A DNA stretch of 20,881 nt. It comes from Ophiothrix spiculata. Its lineage: Eukaryota > Echinodermata > Ophiuroidea > Amphilepidida > Ophiotrichidae. The stretch is taken from NCBI GenBank assembly GCA_000969725.1, contig JXSR01S022890.1; one strand, written 5' to 3'. The translations under genes and the position numbers were made by a program. Below, one piece after another: positions 1 to 8,943 of the stretch (position 1 is its first letter; the number at the start of each line of letters is the position of its first letter). The notes beneath the pieces are model-generated. The model ran no database searches, was not told the origin of the DNA, and saw only the letters and a list, made by a program, of their open reading frames with translations.

Positions 1-425
1 CAAAGATTCAAGTTGCTCACACTATGTGGTTTGTTTATTTGCAGGGCCCGTATCTAAAGGCTCATATCAAAGATCCAAGTTGCTCACAATATGTGATCTC
101 TTTATTTGCAGGGCGCGTATCTAAAGGCTCATATCAAAGATCCAAGTTGTTCACAATATGTGGCCTCTTTATTTGCAGGGCCTGTATCTAAAGGCTCATA
201 TCAAAGGTACAAGTTGCTCACAATATGTGGTATGTTAATTTGCAAGGCCCGTATCTAAATGCTCATATCAAAGATCCAAGATATGTGGCCTCTTTATTTG
301 CAGGTCCCGTATCTAAAGGCTGATATCAAAGATCAAAGTTGCTCACAATATGTGGCCTCTTTATTTTCAGGGCCCGTGTCTTAATGCTCATATCAAAGAT
401 ACAAGTTGCTTACAGTATATATGTG
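1..425 (+). repeat. 67-base tandem array resembling the 1301 splice acceptor
   Basis: Six acceptor-like positions (AG ending at 44, 111, 178, about 245, 303, 370) spaced 67 bases apart, except one 58-base step caused by a 9-base deletion near 281. The unit reads GATCCAAGTTGCTCACAATA, then TGTGGCCTCTTTATTTGCAG, then GGCCCGTATCTAAAGGCTCA. The array is probably cut by the left window edge and decays after about 425. The same unit, diverged, covers 1261-1340, including the true acceptor at 1300 and the start of the kinase exon. Copy 4 has lost the aligned AG (TGCAAGG). Confidence 0.9.
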
Positions 426-1236
426 TTTATACACATCTTGAACCAGCCGTAAATCCAGCAAACTTTGTTTCCACACCAAGTGAAATACCGGTTGTGATAC
501 TGCAAATTAATTTCTTGTAGGTTCACAATCTTGATACTTGCTTCAGAGCATTTTAGGAATATGATCCGAAGTATGAAAACTAGATATATTTTTTCTGAGG
601 ACCAAGATAGAGGATGCATTTACCGCTGGTTAGCCCGGTGTAGCAGGAATGTAAATCCCTCATTCTTATTGTCCGGGTTGTACAGTAAAGTATAGGCTAA
701 CAACTCTCACGCAATATTAGCTAAACGCTTTACTCCGTTATGGTGTATGGAAGGCGGACTACCATTTCAGGGGGACTATGATTTCTTTCACACCGGGGCG
801 GTTAGAGATAAATGGTCATATACAGCACAAAAACAAAATCAAGTTGCTAATCTCAAAAATGGGATAGATGAGAATAATATTAGAGTTGTAAACCATATGT
901 TGGTTATTGCTTGATTCGTAACGTTATAAACCTTTAACAGACATGATTTTCTTAATTTTCTTAATACGCAACCTTTTTTAAATTGCAACAAATGTTTTGT
1001 GCATAAAGTATCGTTTAAAGATTTTATTTCATCAAGTTAAATTTAAACGTATTTATCTTAATTGTCCGATTATCCAGATTCTGTGCATATATAACTATAC
1101 ACATTCTAAGACTCTACTAATCTGGGGTTATCAAACATCAATATTTTTACGGAAAAGGACTGTATCATTACATATTTTGATTACTGTAACTGTACCTGTC
1201 AGTCATGTTATATCACATCATCAAACAATTTAAGTG
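426..1236. other. Upstream intron remainder
   Basis: Intronic AT-rich sequence with no coding exon that I can support; short open frames here are chance. A small inverted sequence (ACCATTT at about 761, AAATGGT at about 810) bounds a 55-base GC-richer patch that could be a transposon remnant. Confidence 0.5.
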
Positions 1237-1345
1237 AAATTTGCAAGACCTTTATTCCAAGATCCAAATTGCTGACAATATGTTTTCTCTTCCTTTGCAG
1301 GGCTCGTATTCCAAAGGCTCTTATAAAAGATCCAAATTCGGCACC
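1237..1345 (+). repeat. Diverged copies of the 67-base unit around the true acceptor
   Basis: GATCCAAATT occurs at 1261 in the intron and again at 1329 in the exon, 68 bases apart, which is the array period. Between them, GCTGACAATATGTTTTCTCT and TTTGCAGGGCTCGTATT align with the array unit. A shortened copy (TTTGCAAGACC...ATTCCAA) precedes it at about 1240. The exon boundary therefore sits inside the repeat family. Confidence 0.72.
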
Positions 1346-1456
1346 CTTGGAAATCAGCTCACCAGTAGTGCAGTCGTTGTCATTGCCAGATCGTGTGTAT
1401 CTTGCACAATGGTCCGATCTCATTGTGTTTGATTACTTGGTCGGCCATATTGATAG
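1301..1456 (+). CDS. fjx1-like: Four-jointed-like kinase, penultimate exon (catalytic Asp)
   Basis: Internal exon of a secreted/Golgi atypical kinase of the four-jointed (Fj/Fjx1) family. These kinases phosphorylate Ser/Thr in cadherin domains of Fat and Dachsous in planar polarity and growth signalling. Seen: acceptor TCCTTTGCAG ends at 1300 and donor GTAAGC starts at 1457. The exon is 156 bases, entering and leaving in phase 2, and encodes about 52 residues beginning ARIPKALIKDP. The stretch QWSDLIVFDYLVGHIDR fits the Fjx1 'W-x-D-[ML]-I-x-FDYLT-x(3)-FDR' block. The Asp of HIDR is the expected catalytic base, by analogy with the FAM20 kinase family. The codon for the following Arg is split by the next intron and completed at 8123. 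The first 40 bases resemble the tandem repeat at 1-425. The N-terminal anchor and N-lobe exons lie upstream of the window. A divergent paralogue rather than the orthologue is possible. Confidence 0.86.
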
Positions 1457-1849
1457 GTAAGCATTGATTAATCGAATGTACTATTTCATTTATCAACCTT
1501 ATTATGACTAATATCTTGCATCTGGGATTTTTTCTTAATATTCATATATGACACATCTGGTATATGGTTAAATAATACATATCGCAATCTGTAAGATAAG
1601 AAACATATTTAACCAAAATAATACCAAAATGTATTAATACACAGTGATTTGGTCTTAAATAATTCCTAATCAATCATTGCTAATCTCTTGCACAATACAA
1701 AAACATCAGTTCACAATGTTGTAGAATACAAGGGATGTGCTATGGATCTAATACCAGTCTGATTGTTTACTGCATACTATAAGATTGATAAAGTTTTCAA
1801 TTCAAAGATCTGGAGTCAAGTAAAAAGTGTTAGCACATTTTGGTATCAC

Positions 1850-2076
1850 TGATTTCCATGCTTTCAGTGTTGATACATTCAGCTGTCACTGATTTCCCTG
1901 CTTTCAGTGTTGATACATTCAGCTGTCACTGATTTCCCTGCTTTCAGTGTTGATACATTCAGCTGTCACTGATTTCCCTGCTTTCAGTGTTGATACATTC
2001 AGCTGTCACTGATTTCCCTGCTTTCAGCGTTGATACATTCAGCTGTCACTGATTTCCCTGCTTTCAGTGTTGATAC
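1850..2076 (+). repeat. 40-base minisatellite, about 5.7 copies
   Basis: Copies start at 1850, 1890, 1930, 1970, 2010 and 2050 (partial). They are almost identical, with single-base changes only (for example CCATG in the first copy, CAGCG in the fifth). Each unit contains CACTGATTTCCCTGCTTTCAG-like sequence: a branch-point-like CTGAT, a pyrimidine run, then CAG. It lies in the large kinase intron on the sense strand. Confidence 0.95.
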
Positions 2077-3143
2077 GAGCAGAGTGCCATAATCAGGTAC
2101 AAAATTGAATCAGGGATGAAACGAATGGGGTTATTTCCACAATCGATTTGAATATCACCTTCTATTAGTTACTACAATTAGTCATTATTGCTGAAGTTAA
2201 AATGGATGGTAAATCTGAAAAGTTCAGAGTATTCCAATTATTTTTTTCTGCTGTGTGTGGCTTTTTTATTATCTATGTAGATGCATAACATCTATATATT
2301 AGTCTTCTATGAAGAAAACCTGTCTTAGCTATGATAAAAAGTATCTGAAAAGCAGAGTATATTGATCTTTGACAGATTTTGATACCTTAAAAAGATGTAG
2401 GACAGCGATGGTATGCATTGATACATTTAAGTACAAGAGTTTGTTCCTCAAAACATTTCCCTGATCCAGATCCTCGTTTAAGAACTGTATGCGTTTCGTG
2501 TTACTAAAAAAGAAGTGTTATTTCTCAAAGTACACTTTTCTTTATAAATATACCGTATTGTATTAATTATGTTGGAACATGACAAATGCTTTATTAACAA
2601 TTTTGAAGCAAGGAGATAGATGTTAGCTTTGTCGTTCACAGAGTTGATATTCAAAATGAATTCAGACCAACAATTTGAGGCGCTTGTCTCAGACAATACT
2701 GAAAATGGCTTGTGTCAAAGATCTTTTGCAGAGAAGCTTTGTGCATTGTTATTGCAGTACCTTGCAGTTGTGAGTGTCAATATGAGCAGATCAACACCAA
2801 GAGGGCAATATGTCAGTTTATCAAATACGAACAATTTTGAAAACGTACTAAATTTGATCTTATTACTTAATGTTGTTTTGAACATCTTGAAATCTTTAAT
2901 ATTCAATCTGCATTTTATTTTTGTATTTTCTCATCCTCATTTCTTGCACAATATGCACAATGCACAATAGGTAGTGGCGAAGTGCCTATAAGATGACCTT
3001 ACTTCAAGCTTAGTCCTAACGTTCGGCTGGGCTTCATTCATCTCCTATAGGTATAAAAAGTGTCAAAAATAGTGCAGAATTCTGCTTCTTACACGGTGCT
3101 TAATTCTGCAGGGTTGTGTGTATGTTTATGTAATCTTATAGTA
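2077..3143. other. Kinase intron, no supported gene
   Basis: AT-rich intron. A 116-codon open frame at 2620-2970 has a somewhat protein-like first half, but I find no convincing acceptor before it and no family match, so it is not called. Confidence 0.5.
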
Positions 3144-3766
3144 GGCTCATTCCAAAGTAACGTTTGTGACCGAAAAATTGAAAAATTTCACTTTTAAATG
3201 GCCACAGAACCTAGCATAAACATTATATCAACGAGTTTGTTGTTGATAATGGTGCTCACTGGTGGGGTCAAGACAGGTAGATGTTTGAAAATTAAATCAA
3301 TTGCCCAAATCCTGAGTAAAGTCCATGTAACGTTCGGTAACGTTTGTGACCGCGCACGGAAATGTTTTTTTGCTCCTAATCACTTCAAAGTACAATTTCT
3401 CTGAAGTGTCAGCGATATTTTTATTGTGCCTTACACCGATTATGGGAAACATATTTACAAATATTTCATAAAAGTTACAGAACATTATATCGACAGAATT
3501 TATTTTAATGCATTGTTTTGTGTTGTAACGTTTGGTAACGTTTGTGACATTTTGGTGTAACTTTTTGGTAACGTTTGTGACATTTTTGAAACAAAACATG
3601 TGCTCATTCATGCACGGATATACAAACTTTACAATTTCTGATTGGAAAATACTTCTCACGTACCAAGTAACAAATGTATGACTGAAAAACATGTTTATGT
3701 GGTCGAATAAAAAAGCTGATTTTTTGCTTGAAATAAAAAAAGGTTCAGTTTCCACTGGAATGAGCC
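3144..3766. mobile_element. Non-autonomous TIR element with AGTA target duplication
   Basis: Perfect 11-base inverted ends GGCTCATTCCA (3144-3154) and TGGAATGAGCC (3756-3766), flanked on both sides by AGTA (3140-3143 and 3767-3770). Inside are four identical direct copies of GTAACGTTTGTGAC (3157-3170, 3337-3350, 3535-3548, 3568-3581) plus partial ones. No transposase is readable. A 165-codon - strand open frame crosses the right end and repeats Asn-Val-Thr only because of this DNA motif, so I do not call it a gene. Confidence 0.65.
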
Positions 3767-4918
3767 AGTAGATATTGATAGTTGCTGAAGCCAACAGACG
3801 TAAATCCGCGGGTGGGAAAATAAGAATAAAAACATATTGCAGTAAAACATACAGGGGCTATCATAACCAACATATTTTAACTGTGGTTTTGATTCACCCT
3901 GTCCAGAATTATGAATATCGTAGACATGTCACTTTCCCAAGAATCTAGATTATTCTTATCTGCAATAAGACACCAATGATATAAAGATTAAGCGAATACG
4001 CGGATGCTTTTTTGCCAATTTAAGATTAAGATACTTTGCTTCCAAATAAAATGCTCAGTTGCTTATAAAGTAGAAAAACTTAGTGCATTTTTCTATACTT
4101 ACCTTACTCCATCTGAATTATTTGGAGTCGAGGTAGCAGATAGGTAACCAAGACCACCACCTCTACTGGAGGCAACCAATCCAACATTTATGGGTTATTT
4201 ATACTGCCCTAAAACAGTGAGAGGTTCACCAAAGCAACATCTGTTATCAAGAGAGAAATTATGCAAGATGACTGCAAAAGTTTGATATTGGTTAAATAAT
4301 CTGTAAAAGACTTAATATCCAAACCTAGGATATGGATTTTTGGACTTGTAAATAATATGTTTTCAAAATCATTAGACAGTCTGTCAAAATGGCCACTAAA
4401 TAGCATAAATATTTAATTTCTTTCTTTTTTGTAACAAATGTTATGAAAACTTTGAAAACGTTTTTTTAAGTATTCAGAATCTGTATTAAACACCACAGAA
4501 TGCCAGTTTATGGCATTTTTTTCTAGTTTTTGTTTTGCTTCATCGTGGCAATGTGGCTTATAAATTGTGACAAATTATTATCAATTCTGCTTTAAGACGA
4601 AAACAGCTTATATTCTAGCATTTGTTTAGCCAATCATATCTGTTAGTTTTGTGTTAAATGTTATGTTTTGAAGCAAAACATGACGTGCCACATACTGGCA
4701 CTTAAAGTATTCAAAATAATCTGTGGAAAATGCGAACGACATTCGGTGAATGTCATTCACACCCAGTGCTTTGATCCCATTTATTCAGAGGGAGTAAATT
4801 AATAAAATTACTCAGTTTTCAACAAAATCAAAATGCTTAAGGGCACAGTTAACCCCTCATTTTCTGAAATATTTTATGCTTTGTAACTCAGCAACCGATA
4901 AGTAAATCCATATAAAGG
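3767..4918. other. Kinase intron, mostly featureless
   Basis: AT-rich intron sequence. The one point of note is a - strand exon-like stretch at 4103-4194 ending in a consensus donor (see findings). No supported gene. Confidence 0.5.
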
Positions 4919-6325
4919 TATACATTAGGCTGATTTTGAAAAAATCGATTTTTTGATTTTCTAACGGGCAACCCTCTCATTTGGTGCATAATGGGTAAAA
5001 AATACAACATGCAAATTTTTTTCACTTTTCGTGAATATTTAGGGGGTGCTACCGACCTTTGAACTTTTGTATGTAAAGCCTATGGGCATTTAGGACTGTT
5101 ATAAAACTTCATATTTTTCTCATGATTGGAGTAAGAAGTGTGCCAAATAATGTCCTGATGTTTTAGTTTTGATGTATATCTTCCTTAAAACATACATATG
5201 TTACAATTTCAAGTTCAAAGTAATTCACAAAACCGAAAAAACGAAAAACTCTGGTGTGGGAGTACACCCTATTCATAGCACAGCATCTGGATTTTAACAT
5301 AAACTAGATGAGACTCTAACACAACACAAGAATTCACATTACTGGCTGAAAAGAGTAATAGAAAATTAAGTCATTGCAGAAGTCTAACTGTTCTGAAACA
5401 TCAATTATGAAAAATTATCATATCATTAAATCCAATGCATTACGACCAATACAATAAATGTTATGTAACTTGACCCACACACATTTTATATTTGATTAAT
5501 GACCCAGATGCTGAAAACCACTTAAAGGATTTGCACTCTCTTTAATGGTTCAATACAATGCTGTCTCATATGATCCCCTTGATTCTAGTGTATTGTGATA
5601 TGAACCCCAGGGAGCAGCTTGCAATTGACAAGTTATGACAGAAAAGGAACTTTGAACAAGATGATGATGTTGAAAATAAATATTGAATAGTAAAATAATT
5701 ACTTGGAGATTTTTATAGGCCTCTCTAAAAGTAAGTTCTGTTTGTGGAGCTATTTTACAACTGTTGGAATGTTGATATTATTTTATCAAGGATATGCCTA
5801 TCATCACAGGGCTAAAAACAAAAAGACATAGTTTGTTGCGAAATATGTTCAAGACATCTAAAATTATAATAGCCTAACCAACAAAGACAGAAGATTTGTA
5901 ATAATGAATATGCTATAACATTCAATGGCAAACAGATTTTTTTCCAAGTGGCCATTTAGCTGTTGAATCTTTTGCTGCCACCCAAATGATGCAATTTTCA
6001 ACAAATTGTGTTTTTATGAAATCTTGATGACTTTATTTAACATTTTCTTGGCTAATTGCTTTAAGTAGACCCTCATACATAACATATATTGATTTTGTTT
6101 TGATATCTCATGCAAAAGAACAATTTTAAAAGCATTTTTAGAAATGCCTCAAAACCCCATAGACTTTACACACAAAAGTTCAAAGGTCGGTAGCACCCCC
6201 TAAATATTCACCAAAAGTGATAAAATTTTGTATGTGGTATTTTTGACTCATAATGCACCAAATTAGAGGGTTGCCCGTTAAAATATCAACATTTCGATTT
6301 TTTCAAAATCAGCCTAGTATACATT
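4919..6325. mobile_element. 1.4-kb fold-back element, inverted arms of about 210 bases
   Basis: The left arm (about 4919-5125) and right arm (about 6104-6325) are inverted copies. The core 5031-5070 is a perfect 40-base reverse complement of 6172-6211 (contains AGGGGGTGCTACCGACC). Outside the core the arms share TTTTCAAAATCAGCCTA, GAGGGTTGCCCGTTA-like and GCATAATG-type blocks with mismatches and small gaps. The roughly 980-base interior has no open frame of note and resembles no transposase. I cannot find clear target duplications. It could be one fold-back transposon or two copies of one repeat inserted in opposite directions. Confidence 0.7.
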
Positions 6326-6686
6326 TCTAGATGTGGAATTTCATGTAGAAGATGTTTTTGGACCACTATATTTGTATACAACCTAACTCAATTTTGAAAA
6401 AAGAAAAGTTTGACATCTTAAGATATTTAGAATCTAAGAACACATGTCTAGAAACGCATTTCTCAAATTTTTGATTTTTAATTACCAAAAATGGGTCCAA
6501 AAATGGCCCAAAATGATTTTTTGTCATTTTTTTGTGTACATTTTGTACAGGCTAATTTTTTTTTTCGAGTCAAATACATATCAGATTAACACAAATTGAG
6601 CTTTCGTTACGTTATGCAATTCTACAAACGTTTAGCATTACGCGTCTTACTCTAGGGTTGGTTAATAATGAATGAAATACTTGGTA

Positions 6687-7372
6687 GTGAAAACTCAACA
6701 TTATCCGGGGCTTGGTTGTACGCGAATATAACGTATAACATATGCGTACCTTAAAACATGTTAACTTCATATGGGCATGGTTGGAATGAAGATTTCGCGA
6801 GATTTGTGTATGATTAATGAAGAATTGATTCTCTTAATCACCTGCTTGGTGCTAAAAACTCAGCGTTATCCGGGACTTGGTTGTATGCAAATGCAAAGAA
6901 TATTACATATGAGTGGTTTAAAATATTTTTACATCATATAGGAATGAACACTTTATGGGGTTTGCTGTAAGTTCAATGAATTAATCATTTTCTTAACTTA
7001 ATACGTTAGTGGTGAAAACTCGCCATTACCCGGAACTTGGTTGTATGCGAATATAACATATATACAACGTGCGAGTGTCTAAAACACCTAACATCATGTG
7101 GGAATGAACATTTTACAGGGTTTGCTTGTAAAGGTTGTATGGTTAGTAGTTCATTCAAAACTCAGCATTATCAGGGACTTACTTGTATGCGAATGCAAAG
7201 TATATATTACATATGAGGTGCTTTAAAATATTTTTACATGGAAACGAGCATTTATGCGATTTACTATACGGATGATTCAGTCGCTTAACCTAATACGTTG
7301 GAGTGAAAACTAAGAGTTATCCAGGACTTGGTTGTATGCGAATATAACGTATAACATATGCGTGACTCTACA
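6687..7372 (+). repeat. Alternating A-B-A-B-A tandem repeat, about 150-base units
   Basis: Five copies start at about 6687, 6849, 7012, 7156 and 7303. Each has GTGAAAACTCAGCATTATCC-like sequence and GGACTTGGTTGTATGCGAAT. Copies 1, 3 and 5 continue ATAACGTATAACATATGCG (type A); copies 2 and 4 continue GCAAAGAATATTACATATGAG-like (type B) followed by TTTAAAATATTTTTACAT. This makes a higher-order unit of about 300-325 bases. Confidence 0.8.
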
Positions 7373-8122
7373 TTTATTACACCACTTGCAATAAGTTCAT
7401 TTACCATTTGACTTAGCCAGAGATATGCCACAGTTACTAAACATATAGCAGTGAAGCTGTTAAAGAAAGGTCATAACATTAAAACATCGTTTGCAAAGCA
7501 AATATATGTAACTTGACCCAGGAGATGGTTCATGGTTGTGAAATACCATTTTGAATATCTGTTTTGCAATATATTTGGTTGTGACATATGTATATATTTC
7601 TGATTAGCATATCGACATTCCAAATTAGCTGTGTTATGTTTACAACAAATTGATATGAAAAGAAAGAGGTGTAGAATAATTTGTAATAAGTTTTGGAATA
7701 CTTATGATCAGAGCACTCTGGTTGTGAAATATCTCGTGTTATATTATAGGGGCTCATGCATTTTGCCTAATTCAGCACCATGAAACATTTATTTCATTTA
7801 TGACAGAGTAACCCGTGGTGTTCAATATATAGCTTTACCCATTCGTACCCAGACATTAATAGTACAATTAGTGTTACCTAGGACATTTAATATGTCTTAA
7901 CTTTAGAACATCACATTTCTTATCATTCTGACCGTTGATTTATATGAATGAATATAAAAATGTGTTTAAGGGTCATTCTAGATCTTGCATAATCTTGCAA
8001 GTTCTAGAGCGCCCCTTCAACACGAAGTGTTGCATCAGTTCAATGTAAAGTAAATCCTGTGAGATAACATAAATCATTGGCGTATCCCCATGCTTAATTA
8101 TAGCTATTTTTATTTCTTTCAG
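7373..8122. other. End of the large kinase intron
   Basis: AT-rich, with no supported gene. It ends in the pyrimidine-rich acceptor TTTTTATTTCTTTCAG at 8122. Confidence 0.5.
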
Positions 8123-8561
8123 AGTGACAAATCACCAAGAAGGCTCTTTCCACCATGATGCTAAAACTCAGAATCTCATCTGGGCTAACCAACCCATCCA
8201 TAATCTAGCCATCAGCAAGCAGACATCAGTTCTTTGGTTCTTTGACAATGAAACCGGTTTCCGTATGGGATATCGAACGCTCTATCACAACAATGTTGAC
8301 GCTGACAAGTATCGGAATTTTCATAATTCAATGCTGCATTCTATATGTGTCTTTCGGTCGAGAACAGTAAAGAAAATCACCGAGTTATATAACCAACCTG
8401 ACCCTTTTGAAAGTCTGATGACTTTAGTAAGACGTTATGAGCCATTGGCTGCATATATTCATGTGGATATACCGGGATCTCCAAATGATATGCCGGAAAT
8501 TTTCAAAGAAAGACTTGGTAATGTGTACCGTTGGATTGAACAATGTCGAAAGAAGCTTTAG
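8123..8561 (+). CDS. fjx1-like: Four-jointed-like kinase, last exon (metal-binding DNE, C-terminus)
   Basis: Terminal exon of the same kinase. Acceptor TATTTCTTTCAG ends at 8122. The first base completes the AG|A Arg codon from 1455-1456, giving the continuous block DYLVGHIDRVTNHQ. It encodes about 145 residues to the stop TAG at 8559-8561. Recognisable Fjx1 signatures, in order: LWFFDNETGF, where DNE is the metal-binding Asp motif equivalent to DFG; then a GYR motif; then LHSICVFRSRTVKKITEL; then LVRRYEP; and a basic C-terminus with a Cys near the end (QCRKKL). These match the order in vertebrate Fjx1 as I remember it. No catalytic residue visible here is lost, so the protein is likely active. 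The exon is not intron-free as in the fly and mammal genes. A downstream open frame beginning GTG at 8124 is only the exon body, not a start codon. Confidence 0.9.
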
Positions 8562-8721
8562 CCCAACATTGTTACTACTTTTTGAATACAGATCACACAG
8601 GTGCTATATGAGGTTTTTTATATCTGTTTTGGTGAAAATCGTGCTTTAAAAGAATCATATGATAATTGCTACTCACAAAGTCAATTGTGAACGCTCTTGT
8701 CATGCCTGCTATGTAAACGTG

Positions 8722-8727
8722 ATTAAA
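8722..8727 (+). terminator. Candidate poly(A) signal of the kinase gene
   Basis: ATTAAA, the commonest variant poly(A) signal, lies 160 bases after the stop; another is at 9016-9021. I found no AATAAA in the first kilobase after the stop, so the true end of the transcript is uncertain. Confidence 0.25.
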
Positions 8728-8814
8728 AATCTAGCATCCACCGTCACTCGTCTATGGGGATATATATGGCTGACGATTTCTGTGAAAATATTTATCTTAA
8801 TGAGAATCGAGGAC

Positions 8815-8943
8815 CAAGTGTACTTTAGGTCCCATCCAGAATTTTAGGGTTAGGGTTTAGGGTTAGTGTATAGGGTTAGGTTTAAGTTAGGGTAAGTTTT
8901 AGGGTTAGGGTATAGTTTTTGATGGGACCTAAAGTATACTTTT
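8815..8943. repeat. TTAGGG-like patch inside a short inverted repeat
   Basis: Degenerate TTAGGG/TTTAGGG repeats at about 8846-8913 are bounded by inverted arms: AGTGTACTTTAGGTCCCATC (8816-8835) and GATGGGACCTAAAGTATACT (8921-8940). The whole forms a hairpin about 130 bases long, probably in the 3' UTR or just downstream of the kinase gene. Confidence 0.85.

Noticed and set aside
1-425. CRISPR array
   Set aside because: The repeats are contiguous 67-base units without unique spacers, in a eukaryotic intron, and the unit matches an exon boundary.
1850-2076. CRISPR array or coding repeat in the 40-base minisatellite
   Set aside because: There are no spacers, and 40 is not a multiple of three, so no conserved frame is kept.
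2620-2970. 116-codon plus-strand open frame in the kinase intron
   Set aside because: The first half looks protein-like, but there is no good acceptor, promoter or homology, and the tail is low-complexity hydrophobic. Treated as chance, not excluded as a fragment.
3297-3794. 165-codon minus-strand open frame with repeated Asn-Val-Thr motifs
   Set aside because: The repeated NVTNVT comes from the DNA motif GTAACGTTTGTGAC of the transposon. The frame crosses the element's right end and has no family similarity or splice context.
8659-8847. 62-codon open frame after the kinase stop codon
   Set aside because: It lies in the probable 3' UTR and runs into the telomere-like repeat, with no homology.
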